Shown: positions 9,342-18,930, counted from the first letter of the stretch. The stretch is DNA of 64,000 nt from Trichococcus palustris (GCF_900114465.1 NZ_FOTD01000015.1:1-64000); one strand, 5' to 3'. The notes: generated by a model not told the origin, from the letters alone. Made by a program: numbers and translations.

Positions 9342-9779
9342 TTGTTACAGTTCCAATGGACGCAAGACTTACAATCCAAGACATACAAAGATGCTTTGGC
9401 TATCCGCAAGGAGGTTTTTGTCGGCGAGCAGCATGTTTCCGAGGAAATCGAGATCGACGAATTGGAAGGCAAGACCCTCCACTTGGTCGGCTACGAAGGA
9501 ACGCTTCCGGTCGCAACCGCCCGCATCTTTCCTATGGAAAAAGGTAAATACAAGGTTCAACGGGTTGCCATCCGCAAGGAAGCGCGCAAGAAAAATTACG
9601 GAAAACTGTTGATGGAAGAAGTTGAAAAACATGTCCAGCTGCTCAACGGCCATAAATTATTTTTGGGGGCGCAAAATCATGCCCTACCGTTTTATGAAAA
9701 ATTAGGGTTTCATGTTTGTAGCGAGGAATACGAAGAAGCAGGCATTTTGCATCATGATATGGAAAAAATATTGCGTTGA
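9342..9779 (+). CDS. GNAT family N-acetyltransferase
   Basis: A 145-residue protein with the GNAT fold. The acyl-CoA binding loop appears as VQRVAIRKEARKKNYGKLL (roughly 70-90), followed by NHALPFYEKLGF near the C-terminus. It resembles the ElaA/YjcF type of small acetyltransferase; the substrate is unknown. The start is a TTG at 9342 with GCGAGGA about eight bases upstream, and no better ATG is present. It converges on mgtE. Confidence 0.75.
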   Translation: MLQFQWTQDLQSKTYKDALAIRKEVFVGEQHVSEEIEIDELEGKTLHLVGYEGTLPVATARIFPMEKGKYKVQRVAIRKEARKKNYGKLLMEEVEKHVQLLNGHKLFLGAQNHALPFYEKLGFHVCSEEYEEAGILHHDMEKILR

Positions 9780-9817
9780 GGCCCCACCGCTTGGCGCATA
9801 AAAATGAACACTCCTTC

Positions 9818-9865
9818 AAATAAGGAAGAGGGTGGGACATTTAAGTCCTAGCCTCTTCCTTATTT
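9818..9865. terminator. Bidirectional terminator between GNAT gene and repeat B copy 2
   Basis: A perfect 14-bp stem AAATAAGGAAGAGG / CCTCTTCCTTATTT encloses the shorter repeat-type hairpin GTGGGAC...GTCCTAG. A- and T-rich sequence lies on both sides. It lies 38 bp past the GNAT stop. Confidence 0.8.
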
Positions 9866-10026
9866 CTTAACAATTAATCGTAAACGTGTTCTCATTCGCA
9901 CTCTCTAAACGTGTTCCAAAAAGCAGACCCGACGTCACTTCACCAATAATGCTCAGATGATATGCGACCATCATCCGCTTATTCGCTCCAGTGATTCGGG
10001 TCTGAACGCTTTTTTTCTCACTCTCA
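9866..10026 (-). repeat. Repeat family B, copy 2
   Basis: Read on the minus strand, it begins GAGAGTGAGA directly at the mgtE stop codon. It contains the long hairpin (CAGACCC...GGGTCTG, with internal CGAATAA and GATGGTC blocks, one arm slightly decayed), then two AACACGTTTA units and ACGATTAATTGT, and ends at the terminator at 9818-9865. It is closely similar to copy 1 at 2661-2852. Confidence 0.75.
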
Positions 10027-11394
10027 TATCAGAACAGTGATGAAATGTTTTGCGATATTGAAATAGATCAGCACCGATGTCAAATCGCTGAAGGTCGAAA
10101 TGAACGGTCCGCTGGCAACAGCAGGATCGAACCCCAACTTATCCATCAGAATCGGGATCAAGCTTCCGGCCAGATTGGCCACCGTAATGGCAGACAGCAT
10201 GGAGAAGCCGATGATGCCGCTTAGGATGAAGTTATGTTTCCAGACGCCGATGACCACCATGATCGTTACACCGGTAACCAAACCGGATATGAATCCTGTT
10301 GCGACCTCTGATAAAATCGTACGCAATAAGTTCTTTTCCTCGTTATCGGACAGCCCTATCTTACGGACGGCGACGGCCAATGATTGCGTACCCGCATTCC
10401 CCGATGTCCCCGTAATCAAGGTGACGAATACGGATAAAATCGATGCATCCGCAATCAACCCTTCATATTGGCTGATCAGGGAAGACGTGCCCATCCCCAA
10501 GAACAACAAGGTGATGAGCCACGGCAGCCGTTTGGACGCTGCGACAAACGGATTTTCCGATTGTTCCTCTACGTCGACCCCGGCCAAACCGGAGAAATCG
10601 CTTACCGCTTCTTCATCGATGACGTCGATGATATCATCGACGGTAATGATCCCCAAAAGGACGTTATTCTCGTCGATGACCGGCAAAGCCAAGACATCAT
10701 AGTCCCGGAATTTATGGGCGACTTCTTCCTGATTCTCATTCACATCAACGGAGACGACGCGTTCGCTCATGATGTCGGCTATCATCCTATCTTCATCGTT
10801 TACGATCAGATCCCTTAAGGACAAAACTCCCACCAGCACATTATTCACGTCCACCACATAAATATAGTAAATCGTTTCCGCATCAGGGGCTTTGCTCTTC
10901 AGGATTGCCATCGCAGAACGGACAGTCTGATTCGCCACAATCGAAACATATTCCGGTGTCATGATGGCCCCGGCTGTTTCGTCCGCATAGTTCAGCAGAG
11001 CACGTATATCCTTTGCAGCCTGAAGAGGCATCAACCGCAAATACAGGCGAACACGGTCATCTTTCAATTGTTTCAACATATCTACCGCATTATCGGCATA
11101 CATGCCCGCCAGCATATCCGCTGCATATTGATCATTCATTTCCAGCAAATACGCTTCAACCGACTCGACATCTTCTTCGATTATTTCAAACATATCCGAC
11201 ATTTCCCTAGCGGATAAATAGTAATACATCGTGATGCGTTCTTCCGGCATCAACGCGAGGTAGATTTGGGCCTGATCGTACAAATGGTAAGACAAAAATT
11301 CTTCTCGAAATTTCTCCATATCTTCTTCATGAAGGGTAAGCTTGATCTTCTCTAGCTCTTCTTCAAGTTCAAATTCATATTGTGGTTCCAACAT
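10024..11394 (-). CDS. mgtE: Magnesium transporter MgtE
   Basis: A 456-residue Mg2+ channel. The N-terminal acidic MgtE_N superhelical domain (about 1-135) is followed by a CBS pair (about 140-260) that senses cytosolic Mg2+, a linker helix, then five membrane segments (about 290-456) with the GTSGNAGTQS pore-region signature. The length is normal. GAGGAGGG from the end of the upstream pseudouridine synthase gene serves as its ribosome binding site, and the two genes are nearly contiguous, so they are probably co-transcribed. Its stop codon overlaps the edge of repeat B copy 2. Confidence 0.93.
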   Translation of the reverse strand: MLEPQYEFELEEELEKIKLTLHEEDMEKFREEFLSYHLYDQAQIYLALMPEERITMYYYLSAREMSDMFEIIEEDVESVEAYLLEMNDQYAADMLAGMYADNAVDMLKQLKDDRVRLYLRLMPLQAAKDIRALLNYADETAGAIMTPEYVSIVANQTVRSAMAILKSKAPDAETIYYIYVVDVNNVLVGVLSLRDLIVNDEDRMIADIMSERVVSVDVNENQEEVAHKFRDYDVLALPVIDENNVLLGIITVDDIIDVIDEEAVSDFSGLAGVDVEEQSENPFVAASKRLPWLITLLFLGMGTSSLISQYEGLIADASILSVFVTLITGTSGNAGTQSLAVAVRKIGLSDNEEKNLLRTILSEVATGFISGLVTGVTIMVVIGVWKHNFILSGIIGFSMLSAITVANLAGSLIPILMDKLGFDPAVASGPFISTFSDLTSVLIYFNIAKHFITVLI

Positions 11395-11397
11395 GGA

Positions 11398-12303
11398 TTA
11401 GCCCTCCTCGTTTTTCTGCCTCGTTTCCCATTTGATGAAATCCTCCGGCAGAGGAGCCGCTATTCTCAGCAGTTCCCCCGTTATCGGATGGGTAAACGTC
11501 AAAGACTCACAGTGCAAGGCTTGACGCAGAATAGCCGGGTCAGCCTTTCCCCCATATAAATCATCCCCCAGCAAGGGCGCTCCGACGGAAGTGAAGTGCA
11601 CCCGGATTTGGTGGGTTCTGCCAGTGTGAAGCTTTATTTTCACAGTCTGGCCTTCTTCATAGGTTTTATCCAGCCAATATTCGGTCAATGCTTGCTTTCC
11701 ATCTTCCCGCACCATCCGCGTCATGATCGAGTCTTCCGTTCGCCCTATCGGCGCATCGATGAAGCCATGCTCTTCTGTCAGCAACGGTCGGGAAAGAATG
11801 GCACGATAGATTTTATCGACCTCTTTGTTGCGCAGCAACGTATCCATCAACGCGTGGGCATAACCGTGTTTCGCAAATAACATGACACCTGTGGTATCAC
11901 GGTCCAATCGCGTAACGATGTGAATAACCTGATTCGCATACCCTTGTTTCTGATAATACCCCTTCACCCGGTTTGCCATCGAAAGTCGCGGATGGACTTT
12001 TGAAGGGATGGAGGCCGCCCCACTCGGTTTGTTGACAATCAAAAAGTGATCGTCTTCAAACAAGATATCCAACGGGATATCCACTCCGACGGTCGTCTCA
12101 TGCTCCCCTTCATCGGGGATTAATATCGTCACTTTATCCCCCTGCTCCAAGGTGGCCAAAACCGTTCTTTCTTTCCCGTTGAGCCAGATTTTGCCGCCAT
12201 TAAATTTGACGATGGCCAGCAAACTTTTCGATACCCCTTTAGAACGCAGAAAGCTTTTTATTTGTATCGTCTCATCACTCTCATAAATCCAGCTAAAAAT
12301 CAC
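11398..12303 (-). CDS. RluA/RluD family RNA pseudouridine synthase
   Basis: A 301-residue enzyme converting uridine to pseudouridine in RNA. An S4-like N-terminal region precedes the catalytic domain with HIVTRLDRDTTGV (catalytic Asp), the LHTGRTHQIRVH motif and a C-terminal LHC-type segment. It corresponds by synteny to B. subtilis yjbO; the exact target site is unknown. An upstream start at 12342 is possible. However, TTAGGAG eight bases before the GTG at 12303 fixes the likely start. It belongs with nadK and relQ in the common Firmicute order, but a dehydrogenase gene and a terminator lie between. Confidence 0.85.
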   Translation of the reverse strand: MIFSWIYESDETIQIKSFLRSKGVSKSLLAIVKFNGGKIWLNGKERTVLATLEQGDKVTILIPDEGEHETTVGVDIPLDILFEDDHFLIVNKPSGAASIPSKVHPRLSMANRVKGYYQKQGYANQVIHIVTRLDRDTTGVMLFAKHGYAHALMDTLLRNKEVDKIYRAILSRPLLTEEHGFIDAPIGRTEDSIMTRMVREDGKQALTEYWLDKTYEEGQTVKIKLHTGRTHQIRVHFTSVGAPLLGDDLYGGKADPAILRQALHCESLTFTHPITGELLRIAAPLPEDFIKWETRQKNEEG

Positions 12304-12446
12304 TTGTTTTTCTCCTAATCTCTTAAAAAATCTCATCAACAAAACATGGACATGCTATTCTATATCAATTACGTTTCAGACTTAAATATACAATCCTATT
12401 CTAACCAAAACAGCGGTGTTCTACAACTCACAACCGCAGAAAAAAA

Positions 12447-12470
12447 GAAAAGCGGGACAAGCCCGAAAAG
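12447..12470. repeat. Repeat A-like 5' fragment acting as terminator
   Basis: AGAAAAGCGGGACAAGCCCG matches the 5' edge of repeat family A (AGAAAAGCGGnnCAAGCCCGC). On the minus strand it forms CGGG-CTTGT-CCCG followed by CTTTTCTTTTTTT, a plausible terminator for the dehydrogenase gene at 12537. The remaining 12304-12536 interval shows nothing else recognisable. Confidence 0.5.
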
Positions 12471-12536
12471 CGCCGCTGCCCTTTCCGAAAAAAAAGACTG
12501 GACAATAGGAATCCCTTGTCGCAGTCTCCATTATAA

Positions 12537-13487
12537 TCAATAGTTTTTTTCGAAATCGATGACATTACGCAATGGTTTCCCCTGCAGACGGAAACTCTCG
12601 GCATTTTCTTGCACAATCTCAAAAAGGCTATCTTTGAAATGTTCCACCACTCCTGAAAAATGCGGTGTAATCAAGATGTTCGGATGCCCCCACAGCGGAC
12701 TGTCTTCAGCCAACGGTTCTGCCTCAAAAACATCCAAAGCCGCAAAAGCGACAGTACCTTCTGCCAAAGCCCCCAACAAGCTTGCATTGTCGACGGTGGC
12801 ACCACGGCCGACATTGACGAAGAGGACACCTTTTTTCATGTCTCCGAATAAAACCGCGTCAAAGACATGTTCCGTCAGATCCGTCTGGGGCAAAATATCC
12901 ACGACGACATCAGCACTGCCGATGACGGTTTGGATATCCTCCATTTTTACGGTCCTGTCCATTTCCGCTACTGCATTTCCGCTGCGGTTCACGCCAATGA
13001 CGGTCATTCCGAAAGCCTTTGCCAATTGTGCCAGGCGCTTGCCGATATGGCCGGAACCGACGATCAGCATTGTTTTGCCCTTTAATTCATGCAGATCCGT
13101 CATTTGCTCCCATTTTTGCTTCTGCTGGTTCAGAATAGCGGTCCGCAAACCGCGCATATGGGTCAACAGCACGCCGATGACATATTCCGCGATGGCTTCG
13201 CTGTGCATGCCGCTGCCATTCGTCAAATAGATGCCTTTTTCTTTAAATGATTGCAAGGGATAATTATTGATCCCCGCAGAGATGACCTGCACCCATTTCA
13301 GAGCAGGTAAACGCCCGGCCTCCAATTGTTCCGTCAGCCCTTTGTTCCAGCCCACAACCCATTCCACTTCCGCGAGCGCCTCTGCATTCTCCTGAGTGCA
13401 TAACATTTCATAATCTGCATACATATTTTGTAATTGCTCTAAATGCTTTTCCTTCAGACTAGTCGCCAACAACCATTTTTTAGTCAT
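12537..13487 (-). CDS. D-2-hydroxyacid dehydrogenase family protein
   Basis: A 316-residue NAD(P)-dependent dehydrogenase of the D-isomer-specific family. The Rossmann motif is GSGHIGKRLAQLAKAFG (about 145-160). The catalytic arginine lies in NVGRGATVDN, the glutamate in DVFEAEPL and the histidine in TPHFSG. The substrate is unknown. An upstream in-frame start exists at 13505, but the ATG at 13487 follows the nadK stop by 4 bp with GGTGA nearby and gives the expected N-terminus. It is translationally coupled to nadK. Confidence 0.82.
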   Translation of the reverse strand: MTKKWLLATSLKEKHLEQLQNMYADYEMLCTQENAEALAEVEWVVGWNKGLTEQLEAGRLPALKWVQVISAGINNYPLQSFKEKGIYLTNGSGMHSEAIAEYVIGVLLTHMRGLRTAILNQQKQKWEQMTDLHELKGKTMLIVGSGHIGKRLAQLAKAFGMTVIGVNRSGNAVAEMDRTVKMEDIQTVIGSADVVVDILPQTDLTEHVFDAVLFGDMKKGVLFVNVGRGATVDNASLLGALAEGTVAFAALDVFEAEPLAEDSPLWGHPNILITPHFSGVVEHFKDSLFEIVQENAESFRLQGKPLRNVIDFEKNY

Positions 13488-13491
13488 CCGA

Positions 13492-14325
13492 TCACCATTC
13501 CCCATCTTTACGATTATGTCTTTCCTGGTTCTTCATGCCAATAAAAGCATCCTCCACACGGTTCCAAAAATGAGTATGTCTGTATCTTGCAAAATGAACC
13601 CGCTCTTTCGCAATCCGATAGACAATCTTCTCGATTGCCCGCTCCGGAAAAGTCAGATGATCGACAGATAAAATCAATCTATCCGTCCGATCAGGATAGA
13701 CGACAATCCATTCATCTTTTGCAATAATCATGGGTGAACTCAAGGTGCGATAGATCCGGTTGTTCACCGATGCCATTTCGGTGAGCTGAATGGCCTCCGT
13801 ACGTGGGTGAATAACCGCTCCCCCAAGGGATTTGCTGAAACCGGTGGAACCGGTCGGCGTAGAAACACAGATGCCGTCTCCCCTGAACGTCTCGAAGAGG
13901 TCTTCTTTGATGTAAATGTCACACACCATCGTGCCGTCGATTTTCTTTAGACTTGCTTCATTCAAGGCGATATAGCATGCCTCGGTCTCTTCATCCACAT
14001 ATTTTACACGGACTTCCAGCAAAGGGTAACTGACACTCTCGCCCCTATCTTGCTTCAGGCTCTCGATCAGCTCGGGCAGTTCATATGTCCGCCAATCGGT
14101 ATAGAAGCCGAGATGACCGGTGTGGATGCCTACAAAGCGGACATGATGCAACTGTTTCTGGTATTTATGAAAAGCTGACAGGAGCGTACCATCCCCGCCG
14201 ATCGAGACTACTAAATCAGGGGCGTCCGCCACTATTTCTATATCTTCTTTAAGGCACATTTCTTTAAATTTCGCTGCGACCGACAACGTCTCTGGCGTTT
14301 GGTTGTTTACCAGTGCAATCTTCAT
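13492..14325 (-). CDS. nadK: NAD kinase
   Basis: A 277-residue ATP-NAD kinase making NADP+. It shows GGDGTLLSAFHKY (about 44-56), the NE-type segment ALNEASLKK and TPTGSTGFSKSLGG, all typical. AGGGGG precedes the ATG. It lies directly after relQ and before the dehydrogenase gene, the widespread relQ-nadK-rluD order of Firmicutes. The length is normal. Confidence 0.93.
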   Translation of the reverse strand: MKIALVNNQTPETLSVAAKFKEMCLKEDIEIVADAPDLVVSIGGDGTLLSAFHKYQKQLHHVRFVGIHTGHLGFYTDWRTYELPELIESLKQDRGESVSYPLLEVRVKYVDEETEACYIALNEASLKKIDGTMVCDIYIKEDLFETFRGDGICVSTPTGSTGFSKSLGGAVIHPRTEAIQLTEMASVNNRIYRTLSSPMIIAKDEWIVVYPDRTDRLILSVDHLTFPERAIEKIVYRIAKERVHFARYRHTHFWNRVEDAFIGMKNQERHNRKDGEW

Positions 14326-14348
14326 CTATCAAACCCCCTAAGAGAACA

Positions 14349-14990
14349 TTATCTTCCATCTTCCTTTTTGCCCGTAAAGTAATGCTGGGCATCTTTTATC
14401 TCTTCCCGTATTTCAGACATTTCCTCATCCAGTCGGAATGCGGCTTCAGCTGCACGGATCAGCCGGTTATGCAGTTCTTCAGGATATTCACCGCGGTATT
14501 TGTAGTTCAACGAGTGTTCGATTGTTGCCCAGAAATTCATGGCCAGTGTCCGGATCTGTATTTCAACCAATATTTTTTTCTCCTCAAATAAGCGTTGGAC
14601 CGGATATTCAATCACCATGTGATAAGAACGGTAGCCGCTCTCTTTCTTGTTGGTGATATAGTCACGTTCGATGATGATTTCAAAATCGTTCCTTGCCCGC
14701 AGCAATTTCACAACCTCGTGGATATCTTCCACAAACTGACACATGATCCGCAATCCTGCAATATCCTGGACATCTTGTTCCAGACGAGTCAAATCGATAT
14801 CACGCACTTCCGCTTTTTCCAATATGCTTTCCTTTGTTTTCACTCGCCCAGTGATGAACTCGATGGGAGCGTGCGAATTCAGATCGCGATATTCCTTGCG
14901 AATTCCTTTTAACTTAACCTTCAATTCTTCTACCGCTTGTTCGTACGGCGCCAAAAATGAATCCCAGTTTTCCACAATATTATTTTCCAT
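14349..14990 (-). CDS. relQ: Small alarmone synthetase, GTP pyrophosphokinase RelQ
   Basis: A 213-residue RelA/SpoT synthetase-domain protein without hydrolase or TGS domains, matching the RelQ/SasB class that makes (p)ppGpp and pGpp. It has the substrate region HAPIEFITGRVKTKESI, the GLRIMC strand, the GYRSYHMV motif and VEIQIRT with the catalytic Glu. The start at 14990 is chosen because AGGGTG lies eight bases upstream and the longer form adds a poor extension. It is the first gene of the relQ-nadK-dehydrogenase unit and divergent from the CYTH gene. Confidence 0.92.
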   Translation of the reverse strand: MENNIVENWDSFLAPYEQAVEELKVKLKGIRKEYRDLNSHAPIEFITGRVKTKESILEKAEVRDIDLTRLEQDVQDIAGLRIMCQFVEDIHEVVKLLRARNDFEIIIERDYITNKKESGYRSYHMVIEYPVQRLFEEKKILVEIQIRTLAMNFWATIEHSLNYKYRGEYPEELHNRLIRAAEAAFRLDEEMSEIREEIKDAQHYFTGKKEDGR

Positions 14991-15289
14991 AGAACGACAC
15001 CCTATCATTATTGTATGCTCCTTCATTTTAGCACACATGACTGCATTTCCAAACTAATCCCGGACAAAATATCAGAATTCGTTTTTCATTCAAATTCACT
15101 TTTCCCCTCGAAAGCCAAGACCAAAGAACGATATTTTTTCAACTTATGTTACAATGTGAATAGACATTACGAATCACGTGTATTTTGATCAGGCGAGGGG
15201 CAAAAAGCGGTCACGCGATTCATCGACTTCGTTTGGCATCCGAATCGTCTGGGTTATATTTCCCCTCAAAAAGAAAGGAAGTAATTGAT

Positions 15290-15874
15290 ATGAGCCAACA
15301 AATTGAGAAAGAATTCAAAAACTTACTGACAAAAGAAGAATATGAAACATTGATTATTGCCTCTCAATTAGACGAGAAAGAACCCATCAAACAGACAAAC
15401 ATTTACTATGATACGCATGATATGAAATTAAAAGCATTGAACAGCGGCTTGCGCATCCGGATTTACGAAGATAAAGGTGAAATCACGCTGAAAACACCCA
15501 TCCAAGAAAACGAGAAATTGGAAACGACGGATGAATTGACTCTGGAAGAAGCCACTGCACTTGCGGAAGCGCATAAATTGAAGGAGAGCGGGAATGTTGC
15601 GGAAAAACTCAAAGGGTATGGCATTGACGTTTCGGATTTGGATGTCATCGGCCACCTTTCTACCCTCCGTTATGAGTTCCCAGGAGACAACGGGACCTAT
15701 TTCCTCGATAAAAGCTACTACCAAGATCAAATGGATTACGAATTGGAATTCGAATCCGAATCCGAATCGTTGGAGCAGGGCTACATCGCATTCCAGGAGT
15801 TCTTGCAGAAGAACGCCATCAAAGTCAGAAAAGCAAAACAAAAAATCGAACGGATGCTGGCTTACCCAAACTGA
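15290..15874 (+). CDS. CYTH domain protein (YjbK-like)
   Basis: A 194-residue CYTH/triphosphate tunnel metalloenzyme fold protein. The ExExK signature is IEKEFK near the N-terminus, followed by alternating charged strands typical of the eight-stranded tunnel, which binds triphosphates and divalent metal. The biological substrate is unknown; inorganic triphosphatase activity is the best guess. AAAGGAAG precedes the ATG at 15290. The 300-bp gap to relQ holds divergent promoter sequence (a TACAAT at about 15149 is the only good -10) and nothing else. Confidence 0.82.
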   Translation: MSQQIEKEFKNLLTKEEYETLIIASQLDEKEPIKQTNIYYDTHDMKLKALNSGLRIRIYEDKGEITLKTPIQENEKLETTDELTLEEATALAEAHKLKESGNVAEKLKGYGIDVSDLDVIGHLSTLRYEFPGDNGTYFLDKSYYQDQMDYELEFESESESLEQGYIAFQEFLQKNAIKVRKAKQKIERMLAYPN

Positions 15875-15894
15875 TCACCCAACTATCAAAATGA

Positions 15895-15933
15895 AACGCC
15901 GCGTTTGGAGGTTTCCCCTCCAAATGCGGCGTT
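15895..15933 (+). terminator. Terminator of CYTH gene
   Basis: AACGCCGCGTTTGGAGG pairs with CCTCCAAATGCGGCGTT and is followed by GTCTTTTTTT. The rest of the 330-bp gap up to 16204 shows only AT-rich, promoter-like sequence with GGAAGGG as ribosome binding site. Confidence 0.9.
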
Positions 15934-16203
15934 GTCTTTTTTTATCGAGAAAATAGTCGATTTATTTGCAAAAAATGGGTTTGTTCCGTAAAATACTCCC
16001 TGACAAAGAAATTACTGGCATCCCGACAGTAACGTGATTGCAATGCAGCGCTTTCCGGGCCCCTTCAGAGCGCAACAAACGGAAAAGGAATACACCAATA
16101 CAAACGGTTCACCTTACCGTTCTTTAAAAGCCGTTTTGCTATTCGTTTTTAAAATAATTTGATACACTTAATAGGAAGAAAATAAGAAAGAGGAAGGGAT
16201 ACA

Positions 16204-16905
16204 ATGTATAGGCAACAACAGAATTCAGCAGATTCTCTCTCTTCTCCTCAAAAAATTTTTGAGCTCTATTTATTCGTGAACCCAATCGGCTTCAAATGTT
16301 ATCGTACGGAACAAGAAGTGTTGAAGTTTATCCATTCGTTGGATGGACAAAAAGTACATTTCCATTTTATTACTTTCCATAACTTCAATACAGTAAACCA
16401 ATATATGAAGCGCTTGAAGTTGCCGGAAAAAGACTTAAATCTGAGGAACCAAATATACAGTTCCATCTATGATGCTTCCCTTGCTTATAAAGCCGCCTTG
16501 ATGCAAGGCAAAAAGAAAGGCCGCAACTTCCTGCTCTATTTGCAGAAAGCGTTGGCACACGGAACAGCAACCTACTCGAAGGAATTGCTTGCAGAAGTCG
16601 CAGCTAAAGCCAAGCTGGACGTCGATATGTTTTTTGAAGACAAAGCATCGTCTTTCGTCAAAAGCAGCTATGAAGCCGACCAACATACCGCCCAAGAGAT
16701 GCACATAACGAAGAATCCTTCATTGGTGATCTTCGATAATTCAAACTATCAATATGGCCTTTTATTGGAGGACAACATTACAGCGGAGGTGCTGAATGAA
16801 ATCATCCTTGAATCCTCGTCAAATGCGGAGAAAAAGGCTGAATTATTACATGATTTAAACATAACCACCATCGGCAGAGGCTATATCCGGATCACCAATA
16901 AATGA
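16204..16905 (+). CDS. SpxH/YjbH-like ClpXP adaptor (DsbA-fold)
   Basis: A 233-residue cytosolic thioredoxin/DsbA-fold protein. The region FVNPIGFKCY near residue 30 occupies the active-site position but has no CxxC, as expected for adaptor rather than oxidoreductase function. Synteny is the main support: it lies beside pepF, coiA, mecA and spx in the order that carries yjbH (spxH) in B. subtilis. SpxH delivers Spx to ClpXP for degradation. A plain DsbA-family protein is the alternative. Confidence 0.62.
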   Translation: MYRQQQNSADSLSSPQKIFELYLFVNPIGFKCYRTEQEVLKFIHSLDGQKVHFHFITFHNFNTVNQYMKRLKLPEKDLNLRNQIYSSIYDASLAYKAALMQGKKKGRNFLLYLQKALAHGTATYSKELLAEVAAKAKLDVDMFFEDKASSFVKSSYEADQHTAQEMHITKNPSLVIFDNSNYQYGLLLEDNITAEVLNEIILESSSNAEKKAELLHDLNITTIGRGYIRITNK

Positions 16906-16926
16906 TGCGGTACAAACAAATAAATA

Positions 16927-16978
16927 AATAAGGGTTCGGCACCTCAATCATTTCCGATGATTGTGCCGAACCCTTATT
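16927..16978. terminator. Bidirectional terminator, spxH-like gene and pepF
   Basis: AATAAGGGTTCGGCA pairs with TGCCGAACCCTTATT, with an inner CAATCAT/ATGATTG stem. It lies between the convergent spxH-like and pepF genes. Confidence 0.88.
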
Positions 16979-17038
16979 TATCATTTCAGAACCCTCAAAA
17001 CGACCGCTTGATGGCTGAACGGCTTTCGTTACACCCGC

Positions 17039-18856
17039 TTATTTTTTGGATTCGGCTATCAGTTGTTCCAATTCGTTCAAGCGTTCTTCAAATACCATCA
17101 TGGCATCCTCGATGTAAGCCGCTTGCGTCATATCGACGCCCGCTTTTTTGATCACGTCGATCGGATAAGCGCTGTTTCCGGATTTTAAGTAGGACAAGTA
17201 ACGGTCCAATGCCCCTTCTTCCCCATCGACAATTTTCTTGGCCAGCGCCGTCGCTGCGGAGAAACCGGTCGCATATTGGTAGACATAGTAGTTGTAGTAA
17301 AAATGCGGAATGCGCGCCCATTCGATTGCGATTTCCGGATCTTTTTCCACCTCGGGGCCGTAATACTTGGCATTCAGATCGCCGTAATAGTTTGTCATGA
17401 AATCCTGCGTCAATGGCACACCCGCTTGCGCTTGTTGATGAACATAATGCTCAAATTCAGCGAATTGCGTTTGACGGAAAATAGTCCCTTTAAACCCATC
17501 CAAATAATGGTTCAATACGTAGATTCTGACATTTGGATCTGTCTGTGTTTTCAACAGATGGTCCGTCAAAATATTTTCGTTCGTCGTCGAAGCGATTTCC
17601 GCCAAGAAAATGGAGTAATCCCCATAAACGAACGGTTGATTTTTTCTTGTCAAATAACTGTGGACGCTGTGCCCCAATTCATGGACCAGCGTGTAAAGTT
17701 CATTCAAGGAATCTTGCCAGTTCATCAGAATGTACGGATTGGTATCGTATGCACCTGAAGAATAGGCCCCGCTGCGTTTCCCCTCGTTCTCTTTCCAATC
17801 TATCCAACGGTTGCCGAACGCCTCTTTCAAGATGCTCAAATAATCTTCACCGAGCGGTTGTAGACCCTTCAACGTTTCTTCTTTTGCAGCTTCGATGCCG
17901 TATTTTATAGGCGCCTCGCCGGTCAGCGGGGTATACATATCATACATATGCAGTTCGTCCACTCCCAGCAGCTCTTTGCGCAATCCTACGTAGCGATGCA
18001 ACAGCGGAAGGTTTTTATTTACGACCTCAAGCAACGTATCATAAACAGCTTCCGGGATATGGTTGTTTGCCAAGGCAGCCGCGCGTGCGGAAGCATAGTT
18101 ATGCACCTTCGCATTATAATTATGCGCTTTGACGTGTGCGGATAGAGTAGAGGCGAAGGTGTTCTTCAACCCGTCGTAGGTTTCGTAAAGGGCCTTAAAC
18201 GCGCCTTCACGGACAGCTCGGTTCGGACTCTCCATCAGCTTGCCGTATAAGCCGTGCGATAATTTCACTTCCTGCCCCTCGTCGTCCTTGACCTTCGGGA
18301 ACTGAATATCCGCGTTGTTCAAAACGGAGAAGGTTTTGCTCGGCGCAGAGAAAATTTCGCTGGCACCTGCCAAAAGCTCCTCTTCCCGGGCGGACAAAAC
18401 ATGTTCCCTCGAGGAAGTGATGCTGTCCAACAGATGCGCATAAGGTCGCAGTTCTTCATCCTCTGCAAGGTATTTCGCAAGGACATCTTCCGGAATTTCC
18501 ATGATTTCCGGTTCAAACCAAGATACCGCTTCGCTGACGTTGGTCAAGATGGAAATGGCCTTGTCATGCAGATTTTGATAGGTGCTGTTGGCCGTGTCCT
18601 GATCATTTTTCAAGTGCGAGTAGACATAGGCGCTTTCCAACATGCGGTTGATCGCCAAAACGCCTTCGATGCCTTTCACCAGAGCCTTGCTGCTGGATCC
18701 GATTGTTCCTTGCAACAATTTGACGAACGGTACCGATTCCGCAATGTCGTCCAAAGCCTTTTCATATTCTTCATCTGAAGCATAAATGCTCGTCAAATCC
18801 CAAGTGAATTCCTCAGGTATGTCATTGCGTTTCAATAATTGATGTCTTTCAGTCAT
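17039..18856 (-). CDS. pepF: Oligoendopeptidase F (M3 family)
   Basis: A 605-residue cytosolic zinc metallopeptidase that cleaves oligopeptides of about 7-17 residues. The zinc motif HELGHS lies near residue 389 with the downstream glutamate in EIASTTNE. The N-terminal PepF region starts with LLKRNDIPEEFTWDL. GGAGGCG precedes the ATG at the right distance. It lies between the spxH-like gene and coiA, the conserved order in Bacilli. Confidence 0.94.
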   Translation of the reverse strand: MTERHQLLKRNDIPEEFTWDLTSIYASDEEYEKALDDIAESVPFVKLLQGTIGSSSKALVKGIEGVLAINRMLESAYVYSHLKNDQDTANSTYQNLHDKAISILTNVSEAVSWFEPEIMEIPEDVLAKYLAEDEELRPYAHLLDSITSSREHVLSAREEELLAGASEIFSAPSKTFSVLNNADIQFPKVKDDEGQEVKLSHGLYGKLMESPNRAVREGAFKALYETYDGLKNTFASTLSAHVKAHNYNAKVHNYASARAAALANNHIPEAVYDTLLEVVNKNLPLLHRYVGLRKELLGVDELHMYDMYTPLTGEAPIKYGIEAAKEETLKGLQPLGEDYLSILKEAFGNRWIDWKENEGKRSGAYSSGAYDTNPYILMNWQDSLNELYTLVHELGHSVHSYLTRKNQPFVYGDYSIFLAEIASTTNENILTDHLLKTQTDPNVRIYVLNHYLDGFKGTIFRQTQFAEFEHYVHQQAQAGVPLTQDFMTNYYGDLNAKYYGPEVEKDPEIAIEWARIPHFYYNYYVYQYATGFSAATALAKKIVDGEEGALDRYLSYLKSGNSAYPIDVIKKAGVDMTQAAYIEDAMMVFEERLNELEQLIAESKK

Positions 18857-18930
18857 AAATACGCCTCCATTTATATGTATATTACAATGTTATCATATTT
18901 CCATACAAATGGTTCAACGATAATGCTTCC

